The notes: generated from the letters alone by a model not told the origin. A DNA stretch of 6,939 bases from Prevotella sp. CAG:485 (GCA_000437495.1 FR897848.1:16014-22952); one strand, 5' to 3'; shown: positions 1 to 6,817, counted from the stretch's first letter. Numbers and translations are program-made.

Positions 1-1863
1 AGCGACACGGCCCTGCGCCGCGTGGTGATGGCCGATTCTGCCCAATGGCCCGTGCAGCCCGGCAAACCCCTCGACCTAAATGTGCTGGATGCCCAGCGCA
101 CCATGATAGCCACCCGCCTCAGAAACAGCGGCTATTTTGCTTTCCTCAAAAACTACATCACCTTTGTTGCCGATACCACGTCGCAGTGTTCGGCCGTAGA
201 CCTGACCATGCGCGTGTCGCCCCCTCCCGGCGGTGCCGAACGCGACTCCATAGAGCTGACCATGTCGCGCCAATGGTATGTGCGCAAAGTTACCTTCGTA
301 ACCGATTACGAGCCGATGCGAGGCTCCGGCTCTGAGGCCTCCCTGCGCGATTCCATCAACGTGCGAGGCTATGACATTATCTACGGCAAGAACCATTATC
401 TGCGCCCGTCGGTATTGATAGAAAACTGCTTTGTCCATCCCGGCAATCTGTGGTCGGAAAATGCTGTTGACAACACCTATCAGGCCTTGCAGCGACTTCA
501 GATTCTCAAGTTCATCAGCGTGCAGAGCGTGCCTGTGGCCATCGACGACCAGGATCGGATGTGGGTGGATGTCTATGTGCTGCTGACACCGGGTAAGAGC
601 CAGACAATAGCCCTGGAACTGGAGGGCACCAACTCCGAAGGCGATTTGGGTGTGGCGGCGGCCATCTCCTATTCACACCGCAACATAGGCCACGGCTCGG
701 AGACCTTTACCGCCAAACTGCGCGGAGCTTACGAGAGTCTCAGCGGCAAGCCCGAAGGGTTTATTCACAACCGCTATATGGAATACAGCGTGGATGTGGG
801 GCTCACCTTCCCCAAATTCAAAGCTCCCTTCCTGAGCGACAGTTTCAAACGGCGCATCAAGGCCTCCACCGAGTTGAATTTGGCATTCAATTATCAGGAA
901 CGACCGGAATATACCCGTGTCATCGCCAATGCCGGCTGGGCTTATAAATGGATGGAGCGTTACCGCCGCACAAGCCATATCTTCACCCCCATTGACATTG
1001 ATTACGTCTATCTGCCGCAGTCAACAATCAATTTCATTGATGATATAGCCCCCAACAACCCGCTGTTGCGTTACAGCTATGAAGACCACTTCATAATGCG
1101 GCTTGGCTACACGTTCTTCCACACCAACAAGGAGCCGGAAACGCCGTCGCCTTATCTGAAGATAACCCGCAAAAACATTTACACCATACGCGCCAAGGGT
1201 GAAACGGCGGGCAACCTGCTCTTCGGCATAAGCTCAATCTTCAAAAACCGCGACTTCCACAAAGACCCGTATAAAGTGTTCGGCATTCACTATGCCCAGT
1301 ATGTGAAGTTGGAAGGCGATTATGCGCTGACCCATATCTTCGACCGCCGCAATTCGCTGGCTTTCCATGCGGCTTTGGGCGTGGCCATACCTTACGGCAA
1401 TTCCAAGGTGATTCCCTTTGAGAAGCGCTTCTACGGAGGAGGCGCCAACGGTGTCAGAGGCTGGGATGTGCGCACACTCGGACCCGGCAATTTCCACGGT
1501 CGCAATTCGGTAACCGACTTCATGAACCAGTGCGGCGACATAAATATGCTGGTGAGCGTGGAGTATCGCGCAAAGCTTTTCTGGATTTTTGAAATAGGAG
1601 CCTTCATAGACGCCGGAAATATCTGGACCATACACAACTATGAGAACCAACCCGGCGGAATGTTTCATTTCAACTCCTTCTATAAGCAGATTGCAGCCTC
1701 CTACGGTCTGGGCATACGTATGAACTTTACATACTTCCTTTTGCGTTTTGATCTTGGCATGAAGGCCCATAACCCGGCCGAAGGCGCAGAACCGTGGCCC
1801 CTGATTCACCCCCGTTGGGGTCGCGACCGCTCCATTCATTTTTCGGTGGGTTATCCCTTCTAA
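1..1863 (+). CDS. BamA/TamA-family outer-membrane protein (probably TamL-like), 5' partial
   Basis: The reading frame is open through the left edge, so the true start and any lipoprotein signal lie outside the window; 620 codons are visible. The N-terminal part looks like POTRA repeats: one around nt 73-228 (a helix, then a GYF strand) and another around nt 445-590 (the NTYQALQRLQILKFISVQ segment followed by VDVYVLLTPG). From about nt 600 the sequence alternates like a transmembrane beta barrel. The GGGANGVRGW segment ends in the VRGW motif at nt 1453-1464, the conserved lid-loop signature of Omp85 proteins, and the protein ends in a terminal Phe (VGYPF), the usual C-terminal beta signal. Known for the family: these proteins insert or translocate outer-membrane proteins. 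In Bacteroidota the non-BamA copy is typically the lipoprotein TamL; the barrel and genomic setting fit that, but the missing N-terminus prevents a firm choice between BamA and TamL. The HAD gene follows after 16 nt, suggesting co-transcription. Confidence 0.9.
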   Translation, partial: SDTALRRVVMADSAQWPVQPGKPLDLNVLDAQRTMIATRLRNSGYFAFLKNYITFVADTTSQCSAVDLTMRVSPPPGGAERDSIELTMSRQWYVRKVTFVTDYEPMRGSGSEASLRDSINVRGYDIIYGKNHYLRPSVLIENCFVHPGNLWSENAVDNTYQALQRLQILKFISVQSVPVAIDDQDRMWVDVYVLLTPGKSQTIALELEGTNSEGDLGVAAAISYSHRNIGHGSETFTAKLRGAYESLSGKPEGFIHNRYMEYSVDVGLTFPKFKAPFLSDSFKRRIKASTELNLAFNYQERPEYTRVIANAGWAYKWMERYRRTSHIFTPIDIDYVYLPQSTINFIDDIAPNNPLLRYSYEDHFIMRLGYTFFHTNKEPETPSPYLKITRKNIYTIRAKGETAGNLLFGISSIFKNRDFHKDPYKVFGIHYAQYVKLEGDYALTHIFDRRNSLAFHAALGVAIPYGNSKVIPFEKRFYGGGANGVRGWDVRTLGPGNFHGRNSVTDFMNQCGDINMLVSVEYRAKLFWIFEIGAFIDAGNIWTIHNYENQPGGMFHFNSFYKQIAASYGLGIRMNFTYFLLRFDLGMKAHNPAEGAEPWPLIHPRWGRDRSIHFSVGYPF

Positions 1864-1879
1864 GCTAAGAAAAACAACT

Positions 1880-2533
1880 ATGAAAAAGCTAATAATTTTT
1901 GACCTCGACGGCACCCTGCTGAATACCATTGCCGACCTTGGCAATTCCGTTAACTATGCCCTTGAACAGATGGGTTTTACCCCTCATTCGCTCACATCGT
2001 TCCGCTTCATGGTGGGCAACGGCGTGCGCAAGCTCATTCAACGCGCTCAGGTGGATGCCAATGAGGAGACGGTGGAGCAATTGCTTACCTATTTCCGGCA
2101 GCATTACGACGAGCACGACTGCGACCTGACAGAGCCGTATAAAGGCATCCCCGAACTTCTGCAGCAGCTCACCGATAAGGGCGTGAAGATTGCCGTGGCA
2201 AGTAATAAATATCAGTCGGCGGTTGATAAAATTATCAAACACTATTTCCCCGATATCCCGTTTGTGTCCATCTGCGGACAGGTGGAAGACCGCCCCACGA
2301 AACCGGACCCCTCAATCATTTTCCATATTCTGAACCAGTGTCCCACCCCTAAATCGGAAGTGCTGATGGTGGGTGATTCGGCCGTTGATATGGAGACAGC
2401 CCACCGCGCCGGCATTGAATGTGTGGGTGTTACTTGGGGATTCCGCCCCGTGAGCGAACTGCGCAAGGCATACGCCGACCATATTGCCTCGCTGCCGGCC
2501 GATATCCTCAACCGACTTAACGACCCGTTCTGA
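1880..2533 (+). CDS. HAD-superfamily hydrolase, phosphoglycolate phosphatase-like (Gph type)
   Basis: 217 residues, the usual length for this group, with all four HAD motifs. Motif I is FDLDGT (nucleophile Asp8, acid/base Asp10), motif II is VASNK (Ser108), motif III is the Lys in PTKPDP (Lys141), and motif IV is GDSAVD (Asp166 and Asp170, Mg2+ binding). The helical segment between motifs I and II (about residues 17-85) matches a C1-type cap, as in Gph, PpaX and beta-phosphoglucomutase. The likely reaction is hydrolysis of a small phosphate monoester such as 2-phosphoglycolate in the cytoplasm. Substrates in this group overlap, so the exact one cannot be read from sequence. The ATG lies 16 nt after the preceding stop and has only an A-rich upstream stretch, no Shine-Dalgarno, as is normal in Bacteroidota. 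The GNAT gene follows 7 nt after its TGA stop, so the two are probably translationally coupled. Confidence 0.92.
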   Translation: MKKLIIFDLDGTLLNTIADLGNSVNYALEQMGFTPHSLTSFRFMVGNGVRKLIQRAQVDANEETVEQLLTYFRQHYDEHDCDLTEPYKGIPELLQQLTDKGVKIAVASNKYQSAVDKIIKHYFPDIPFVSICGQVEDRPTKPDPSIIFHILNQCPTPKSEVLMVGDSAVDMETAHRAGIECVGVTWGFRPVSELRKAYADHIASLPADILNRLNDPF

Positions 2534-2540
2534 CACAGCC

Positions 2541-3344
2541 ATGCAGGCTCTCTGGAAAGAGGTCTTCGGCGACTCCGGAAGTTATATCCAACGCATTTTC
2601 CGGCATTGGGCAGATGCTGAATTCACACTCTGCCGCCGCAACGAAAGGGGAGAGACGGTGGCAATGCTCTGTGCAAGACAGTTTGCCTTCACAGGCGGCA
2701 GAAAGGGACTGTATCTTCATGGACTTGCCACGAGGCCTGACCATCGCGGACAAGGTCTCATGACGCAGCTTATTGACGCTGTGAGGGACAAAGCGCTTGC
2801 CGCATCCCTCGACTTCCTCTTTCTCATTCCTGCCTCCGAATCACTACGGCAATGGTATTCCACCTTTGGCTTTAAAAACGCGGCTGAGAGGGCTTATTTG
2901 CCCCTTCCTGAGGGTGCTTTGGAAGCGTTATGTGAAGAGGTCTTCAGACCGATTTCACCGGCCGAGTTTAATGAGTTTGACCGCCGGCAGCCTCCCTGCG
3001 GACTGATTCACTCGCTTGAGGATGCGGAGGCTGTATTGGACGAATGGACTGAGGCAGGAGGGACGATTTGCGGCAATGTGCTTTCGTCAGACAAGGATGT
3101 GTTTGTGCTGTCAGACGACACCGCAAAACAATTGGCTGACAGATATTTAAGCCTTCCTGCCGCCTCCGGGCTGCTTAATGATGCAGTCGCCACAACCCTC
3201 ACCACAAAGCGACTGTGTCTTTACCCTTCGCAGATTCCGCTCTTTCCGGCCGGGTGCATAGAGCGCGTTCCATACGGCATGACATTGCCTCTTAAAGCAT
3301 CTGTTAGCCCGGAGAAAATTTCCTTCAGCCTGATGATGGATTAA
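2541..3344 (+). CDS. GNAT-family N-acetyltransferase
   Basis: 267 residues from the ATG at 2541, 7 nt after the HAD stop. The frame stays open upstream to a TTG at 2484 inside the HAD gene, but that start would need a 50-nt overlap and a rare codon, so I prefer the ATG. The opening LWKEVFGDS matches the usual beginning of a Bacteroidota GNAT group, although members often carry some residues before it, so the start is not certain. The acetyl-CoA-binding motif A is at about residues 60-80: GLATRPDHRGQGLM, with the RGQG turn at 69-72. The following LIPASESLRQWYSTFGF (residues 95-111) is the typical GNAT beta4-helix-beta5 part. The C-terminal half (about 120-267) is a family-specific extension ending in VPYGMTLPL and SFSLMMD. 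It probably acetylates a small molecule or protein amine; the substrate cannot be inferred. It appears to be the last gene of the three-gene plus-strand run. Confidence 0.85.
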   Translation: MQALWKEVFGDSGSYIQRIFRHWADAEFTLCRRNERGETVAMLCARQFAFTGGRKGLYLHGLATRPDHRGQGLMTQLIDAVRDKALAASLDFLFLIPASESLRQWYSTFGFKNAAERAYLPLPEGALEALCEEVFRPISPAEFNEFDRRQPPCGLIHSLEDAEAVLDEWTEAGGTICGNVLSSDKDVFVLSDDTAKQLADRYLSLPAASGLLNDAVATTLTTKRLCLYPSQIPLFPAGCIERVPYGMTLPLKASVSPEKISFSLMMD

Positions 3345-3376
3345 GAGGCAATATTCTGTTGCTTAACTTGCTCTTA
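3342..3376. terminator. Weak shared hairpin between convergent genes
   Basis: TAAGAG-G-CAA (3342-3351, beginning with the GNAT stop codon) can pair with TTGCTCTTA (3368-3376): nine base pairs with one bulged G and a 16-nt loop. It sits in the 41-nt gap between two converging genes, the usual place for a bidirectional terminator. It is AT-rich and lacks a clean T-run on either strand, so the call is tentative. Confidence 0.3.
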
Positions 3377-3385
3377 TATCGTCGG

Positions 3386-4480
3386 TTATCGAACAGCCGC
3401 TTTTATGGTCTTGGTACCGGCACGCAGCAGATATATTCCGCTCTGCGGCAATTCAAAGATGCCGTTTTTCGCTGACCCGATGAGGCGCCCTTGCATATCG
3501 TAGACAAGGAGAAGGCTGTTGTCGGAGGTCGATACATTTCTGCCGTCAATGTTGATTATCGTATTGTCTGTCGCAATTTCCGACACGCCATTGATTTCCT
3601 GATAGTCGATATACACATACATCATATCACCGCGGTGGTTCTCATTATAACTGAATTTGGTGATATATCCCTCGTCATTGAGCGTGTAAGAAAACGTTCC
3701 GGTGCGTTTGTCGCTGTTGTATTCGCTGGCTGGCAGATACTTTGAAGGCTTACCTAAAATGCCGGCCAAGGCAGGCACAGGGTTATATTCGTATGCCAGA
3801 TATTCATTCAGCGGCAGATAAAGCTTGCCTTTGTTGGGAATGTTGGAATAGCTGACAGAGATTTGATTGGCCGGGCGGCTGAAGTAGTTGAACAGCAACG
3901 GCCATTCGCCATGCTTACCACTTACTTTCACCGCATTGCCATTCTCAACGGTCAGCGTTACCTTTTCATTATCAGATTCAGAAACGATTTCGCGGCTGAT
4001 TAGCTCATTATTCTCATTGTATGAATAATGACGCGTAATATTGTCGGCGGTTCCGTCTAAATGGGTGTTTTCTGATATTGAATAATCAATGTTCCCCGCT
4101 GCGTTGAGAATGTAAGTCTGAGTGGCTACCGTGTTTCTCTGACTGCCATCCGTGCGCTTCACCGTAAGTTTTGAATCCTCCCACTGCAACGAATACGTGT
4201 TCTTGACAATACGTACATATGAGGTGTTTTCTTTAGCGGTATTTGAGCCGGTAAGGAAGATAGGATACACGTAAATCAGCGAATCCATCCGGCCTGAGTT
4301 GTTGTAGAAACAAGAGATGACGGCTCTGTTGATGTAGGTGGAAGAGTCATTTTCATCATAGTTCATGCTCAGCCCCGACGGTATCCTGAGAGTGATTTTT
4401 GAAGGAGCCTTCTCAGCCTGAATGGCAGAGATACCTATCATCACCGCCAGCAGGATTGTGAAAATTTTTGCTTTACTCAT
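3386..4480 (-). CDS. Secreted protein of unknown function with T9SS-like C-terminal sorting domain
   Basis: 364 residues, not matched to a named family. Residues 1-22 form a clear signal peptide (Lys-containing start, hydrophobic ILLAVMIGISAI, cut after QA), so it leaves the cytoplasm. The middle (about 40-300) is a series of short beta-hairpin-like units rich in Tyr, Asn and Ser. Segments such as RHYSYNENNELISREI and SYTLNDEGYITKFSYNEN recall YD-repeat or DUF4595-like beta proteins. The final 59 residues (306-364) resemble a Por secretion-system C-terminal domain: LLVYDMQGRLIG, then FELPQSGIYLLRAG, then KTIKAAVR. In established T9SS species this domain is recognised in the periplasm, removed, and the cargo attached to the cell surface. 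Whether this host has a working T9SS is not visible here; in gut Bacteroidales such domains can be present without the full machinery. It converges with the GNAT gene and has its own promoter-like element upstream. Confidence 0.85.
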   Translation of the reverse strand: MSKAKIFTILLAVMIGISAIQAEKAPSKITLRIPSGLSMNYDENDSSTYINRAVISCFYNNSGRMDSLIYVYPIFLTGSNTAKENTSYVRIVKNTYSLQWEDSKLTVKRTDGSQRNTVATQTYILNAAGNIDYSISENTHLDGTADNITRHYSYNENNELISREIVSESDNEKVTLTVENGNAVKVSGKHGEWPLLFNYFSRPANQISVSYSNIPNKGKLYLPLNEYLAYEYNPVPALAGILGKPSKYLPASEYNSDKRTGTFSYTLNDEGYITKFSYNENHRGDMMYVYIDYQEINGVSEIATDNTIINIDGRNVSTSDNSLLLVYDMQGRLIGSAKNGIFELPQSGIYLLRAGTKTIKAAVR

Positions 4481-4500
4481 GCTGTGAATTTTTCGATGGT

Positions 4501-4635
4501 TTATTTAAATCTGATGCCATGCACTATTTTTAGAGTTTTAGTGTCATAGACGTTGTATCCTTCGGATTTAGGAGTACCTGTTTCTGGCTCTTGTAAGCCT
4601 TTGACGGAAATTTTTTCAAATATATAAAATATTTT
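4501..4635 (-). pseudogene. Possible gene 3' remnant in the leader of the secreted-protein gene
   Basis: Between an in-frame TGA (4638-4636) and a TAA (4503-4501) lies a 44-codon open frame that reads like a natural protein C-terminus, including GLQEPETGTPKSEGY and NVYDTKTLKIVHGIRFK. It has no ATG, GTG or TTG start in frame. Its stop is 20 nt before the ATG of the secreted-protein gene, the spacing expected for a preceding operon gene. It is also preceded directly by a TATATTTG promoter-like element, which favours the alternative that the stretch is simply an untranslated leader and the frame is accidental. Remnant of a deleted upstream gene, leader RNA, or chance are all possible. Confidence 0.25.
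4617..4624 (-). promoter_or_regulatory. Putative -7 element TATATTTG for the secreted-protein gene
   Basis: On the minus strand this reads TATATTTG, a full match to the Bacteroidota -7 consensus TAnnTTTG. No TTG is seen at the expected -33 spacing, so only half of the promoter is supported. It would give a leader of about 130 nt before the ATG at 4480. That leader can form small hairpins on the minus strand: GGCT/AGCC, ATCC-GAA-GGAT and CACTA/TAGTG. Confidence 0.4.
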
Positions 4636-4729
4636 TCATTTCAGTTGGGGGTAAGGAATTAATAAACATTAACAAATAATGATATTAGATAAAGTATAAT
4701 TGATTTACAGGATTGATGACTCAATGCTT

Positions 4730-4762
4730 TTTGAATATGTGAAATGTGGTTAAATAACTTTG
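4730..4762 (+). promoter_or_regulatory. Putative Bacteroidota-type promoter driving a small RNA
   Basis: TTTG at 4730-4733 (-33 element) and TAACTTTG at 4755-4762 (-7 element, exact TAnnTTTG) are separated by 21 nt, close to the spacing described for the Bacteroides primary sigma factor. Transcription would start around 4767-4770 and run right, into a stretch with no gene but with a strong terminator at 4886-4920. Confidence 0.45.
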
Positions 4763-4842
4763 ACTTTGGAGAGAAATTGAAAGATTGTTTTAACTGTATG
4801 ATATAATATTGGCTATTTAATTTAAAAATAATTAACATTTGA

Positions 4843-4861
4843 AGCGACGGGATTCCGTGGC
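4843..4861 (+). repeat. Diverged 19-bp repeat, copy 1
   Basis: AGCGACGGGATTCCGTGGC matches 6917-6935 at 16 of 19 positions in the same orientation; both copies are followed closely by GAG. It lies within the candidate small RNA and contains the small inverted repeat ACGG/CCGT. Confidence 0.4.
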
Positions 4862-4885
4862 TTGAGATAATAGTTAAGAAGAATT

Positions 4886-4920
4886 AAGGCCGCATCCGGT
4901 AATCGGTGTGGCCTTTTATT
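4886..4920 (+). terminator. Strong intrinsic terminator
   Basis: AAGGCCGCATC (4886-4896) pairs over 11 bp with GGTGTGGCCTT (4905-4915), including two G-T pairs, around an 8-nt loop, and is followed by TTTTATT. This is the best intrinsic terminator in the left and middle parts of the window. On the minus strand it is followed by AATTCTTC, so it may also slow leftward transcription, but the plus strand is favoured. Confidence 0.75.
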
Positions 4921-5316
4921 AGTTCATGAATTGAGTAATTGTACGGATTTGGTCTTAATTTGCCATTATGTAGGTGTCGGGGTTCATGCCCGGAAGTGTT
5001 ATACATGTGCGGGCAAATTGCCGTACAAAATCGAGCGTGGCTGCACGGGGACTTTTCCGGCTTGCACTCGATGTGTGGTTGAGTACTGTGGTTGTAGTAG
5101 AACTATTGGTCATAGGCAATGGTGTTGTTTGTTGGTGTGTAAAAGACCGATTTTATTTGCATCAGTCAATAGTATAACGCTGATTAAGTGTAATTATTAT
5201 TACAGATGCTGTCAAAAATTCACAGACAAGCAGGTGAATGGGGGAGTATAGGGCTCGGAGCGCATATTTATTATTGAGGAGGAGGGCATCCACGACTTCT
5301 ATGTCGAATTTTTTGT
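4921..5316. other. Gene-free stretch, no supported coding sequence
   Basis: I see no credible gene here. The longest plus-strand frames (4931-5251 from a TTG, and 4974-5177 from a GTG) have unnatural compositions, with runs of Cys or Val, and resemble no family. The only local structure is a possible 43-nt fold at 5030-5072, where ATCGAG pairs with CTCGAT and an inner CGGGG/TTCCG hairpin forms. GC content is lower than in the genes on the left, as expected for an intergenic or decayed region. Confidence 0.5.
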
Positions 5317-5417
5317 TTACTTTCCTCTAAAACGTATTTGAGAACACCAATTCATAAAAGCTGAAAAGAAGGTATTATAGTCAGATTGCCAGACTGGCAG
5401 GCATAACGGCTCACTCA

Positions 5418-5433
5418 ATAGCAGTTTAGCTAT
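5418..5433. repeat. Inverted repeat ATAGC/GCTAT within a larger GGCTC/GAGCC fold
   Basis: ATAGC (5418-5422) and GCTAT (5429-5433) pair around a 6-nt loop. They are enclosed by GGCTC (5408-5412) and GAGCC (5435-5439), giving ten base pairs with an asymmetric bulge. A second short inverted repeat, TGCCA-GAC-TGGCA, is at 5387-5399. Neither has a T-run, so they are not evident terminators. Confidence 0.4.
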
Positions 5434-5479
5434 AGAGCCAGGTATAAGATTGTTATTTTCCTCTACAAGCTTGGTTAGC

Positions 5480-5491
5480 TTATGCCGGTGT
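5480..5491 (+). repeat. Direct repeat, left copy (TTATGCCGGTGT)
   Basis: It matches 6882-6893 (TTCTGCCGGTGT) at 11 of 12 positions in the same orientation. It lies 94 nt outside the transposase stop and at the edge of the possible interrupted gene fragment 5317-5491, which is where an element junction would be expected. Confidence 0.4.
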
Positions 5492-5499
5492 CCAACTCT

Positions 5500-5568
5500 T
5501 TCCGGCGCGTTTGCAAATTTGTAAACCGGGCTGCGATGCACCACAAAAGTAATTACATTGCACCGGAA
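5500..5568. repeat. Inverted-repeat-rich non-coding end next to the IS110 transposase
   Basis: TTCCGG (5500-5505) pairs with CCGGAA (5563-5568), and the stem continues after one mismatch with GCG/TGC. Inside it lies a near-perfect palindrome, GTTTGCAAATTTGTAAAC (5509-5526). This is the segment just downstream of the transposase stop, so it is probably the element's 3' non-coding end. In the IS1111 branch of the IS110 family, the bridge RNA is encoded on this side. The inverted repeats are seen directly; their role is inferred. Confidence 0.45.
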
Positions 5569-5577
5569 GGTATGTCG

Positions 5578-5597
5578 AATGGCCGTCAGGCCATTTT
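5578..5597 (+). terminator. Hairpin around the transposase stop codon with a plus-strand T-run
   Basis: AATGGCC (5578-5584) and GGCCATT (5589-5595) form a perfect 7-bp stem with the 4-nt loop GTCA, which contains the complement of the transposase TGA stop. On the plus strand the stem ends in TTTT, as in an intrinsic terminator. It would act on transcription entering the element from the left, antisense to the transposase. On the minus strand there is no T-run. Confidence 0.4.
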
Positions 5598-6785
5598 CGA
5601 TGCGAGTGATTTGAGCTGTTCCTCCATCTGTCTCTGCTGTTCAAGCCGTCTGTGATAGATGTCGATGAAGTCTTCGCCTTTGGAGAGCATGTGCCATACG
5701 GCAACAAGAATTTTCCTGGCTATCGCCACCTGTATTTTCATTTTGCTCTTGTGCTTCTGTGTCACTTGCACATAACTGAAATTTGAGAAGAAACAATTCT
5801 TTTTCCGGGATGCAGCCCACGCCACTTCAATAAGAATCCGGCGAAGGTATTTGTTTCCATGTGTCACTTTTCTGCTTTTGTAGCGTCCGTTGCTGACGTC
5901 GTTGCGAGGTTTGAGTCCGCACCATCCCACGAGCATGGCTGCCGTGGCAAACATCTTCATATCCACTCCGGTTTCCGCAATTATAGCTGTGGCGGCGCGT
6001 TCCTTGACACCGGGGATAGTCTGAATCCGTTTGTATTCTTCCGGAAAATGCTTCTCGCATAAATCGGTCAGTTCTTTCTGGCACTCGTCAATCTGACGAT
6101 TGATGGTATCGAGCATCTCTTTGAGCTGTCTGAAAACCGTAATGTCTGTCTGTGAAAAAGATCCCATGACTGCGGCCTTGATTGTTCCTTTGCCATGTTT
6201 GTTGGTTGTTCGTCCATGAACCATCTTTACCAGCACTTCCGGGTCGCGTTCCCCATTGATTATTGCCTGAAGCACTTTCTGATAGCTTTTGCTGTTTGTC
6301 CCGGACACATAGTTGCTCAGTCTGAATCCGCATCGCTGAAGGGCAGCGTCCAGTTTGTTGGAGTTGTAGTTGATATCTTCATTGAGATCCATGATGCGGC
6401 GGTTGAGCTTCCGCATATCCTGCACGATTGGTTTCGGCACAAAACTGCCTTTGATTAGATTCTTCAGAAGGCATTCGGCAATCCATTGTGCATCCTTGAC
6501 ATCGCTCTTGCGCCCCGGCAACTGCTTGATGAAATATGGGTTGACCAGCTTCAGATCCATAGACTCGCACAGTTCGTTCCAGACGGGTACCCAATAGACT
6601 GCCGTGCTCTCCATTGCGGCCTCGGTTACACCGTGCTCAACCATGTCATTTCACATCTGACGAAGTTCTGTAGTCAGCACTCCGTAAGTTTTTTCAAAAA
6701 TAATTGCCTCATCATGCCCCATAATACAAAGATATATTGTATCTTTGTGGACATCAAGGCCGGGGACTGTTCGGTTCCTGTCCAT
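5586..6785 (-). pseudogene. IS110-family transposase interrupted by an in-frame TGA
   Basis: The full frame is 399 codons from the ATG at 6785 (MDRNRTVPGLDVHKD, the usual start for these proteins) to the TGA at 5588-5586. A TGA at 6653-6651 (codon 45) interrupts it with no frameshift: the same frame continues as NDMVEHGVTEAAMESTAVYW. The DEDD RuvC-like active site is present over the two halves: Asp11 (GLDVHKD), Glu59 (AMEST), Asp95 and Asp98 (KSDVKDA). The Tnp_20 domain follows, with a helix-hairpin-helix (IQTIPGVKERAATAII, about 254-269) and the serine-bearing NDVSNGRYKSRK segment (Ser298 is the likely nucleophile). A charged, coiled-coil-like tail ends the protein. Restart at the ATG at 6644 would give a protein lacking Asp11, so this copy is probably inactive unless the stop is read through or is a sequencing error. 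A single change (for example TGG or CGA to TGA) could explain it. Confidence 0.9.
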
Positions 6786-6809
6786 ATGTTTGATTTTTAA
6801 AATTCCCTC

Positions 6810-6817
6810 CAAATATA
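6810..6817 (-). promoter_or_regulatory. Putative -7 element TATATTTG before the transposase
   Basis: The minus strand reads TATATTTG, an exact match to TAnnTTTG, 25 nt before the transposase ATG at 6785. No TTG is found at -33, so support is partial. Transcription from here would give a very short leader and would leave the hairpins upstream outside the transposase message. Confidence 0.35.

Larger units (their letters stand above)
4768..4920 (+). ncRNA. Candidate standalone small RNA, about 150 nt
   Basis: The unit runs from the predicted start just after the promoter-like element at 4730-4762 to the intrinsic terminator at 4886-4920. No open frame of any size with an ATG lies inside: the ATG near 4798 is followed almost at once by TAA. 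The 5' two-thirds are very AT-rich and probably unstructured; near the 3' end there are ACGG-GATT-CCGT (4847-4858) and the terminator hairpin. No plus-strand gene follows within reach, so an attenuator or riboswitch role is less likely than a free RNA. It matches no RNA family that I recognise. The call is an inference from promoter plus terminator, without expression data. Confidence 0.4.
5317..5491 (-). pseudogene. Possible 3' fragment of a gene cut by the IS110 element
   Basis: Reading leftward from about 5491 to a TAA at 5317, the frame encodes a plausible protein C-terminus: HRHKLTKLVEENNNLIPGSI, then AKLLLSEPLCLPVW, then SDYNTFFSAFMNWCSQIRF. Upstream of 5491 the same frame runs into the inverted-repeat region beside the transposase, and its only start there is a GTG at 5544. 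The codon use is AT-rich compared with the genes at 1-3344, which suggests a different origin. I do not recognise a family. It may be the tail of a gene interrupted by the insertion sequence, or a chance open frame. Confidence 0.28.

Noticed and set aside
1234..1944. 236-codon minus-strand frame
   Set aside because: It lies antisense to the beta-barrel gene, which has clear Omp85 motifs; its length comes from the codon bias of the real gene.
2484..2540. Upstream TTG start for the GNAT gene
   Set aside because: It would overlap the HAD gene by 50 nt and use a rare start, while an ATG lies 7 nt after the HAD stop.
4974..5177. 67-codon plus-strand frame with a Val-rich stretch
   Set aside because: It starts at GTG (inner ATG at 4986) and overlaps another equally open frame; the composition is unconvincing and no promoter is seen directly before it.
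4931..5251. Cys-rich 106-codon plus-strand frame
   Set aside because: It starts at TTG, has no recognisable family, and its Cys pattern is not a regular zinc-finger or ferredoxin arrangement; it is probably a chance frame in gene-free DNA.
5293..5314. CGAC-TTCTAT-GTCG hairpin followed by T's as a terminator
   Set aside because: The stem is only 4 bp, too weak to support a terminator call.
5300..5580. 10-bp direct repeat TATGTCGAAT at 5300-5309 and 5571-5580
   Set aside because: Exact 10-bp pairs are expected by chance in a 7-kb window, and the flanks share nothing further.
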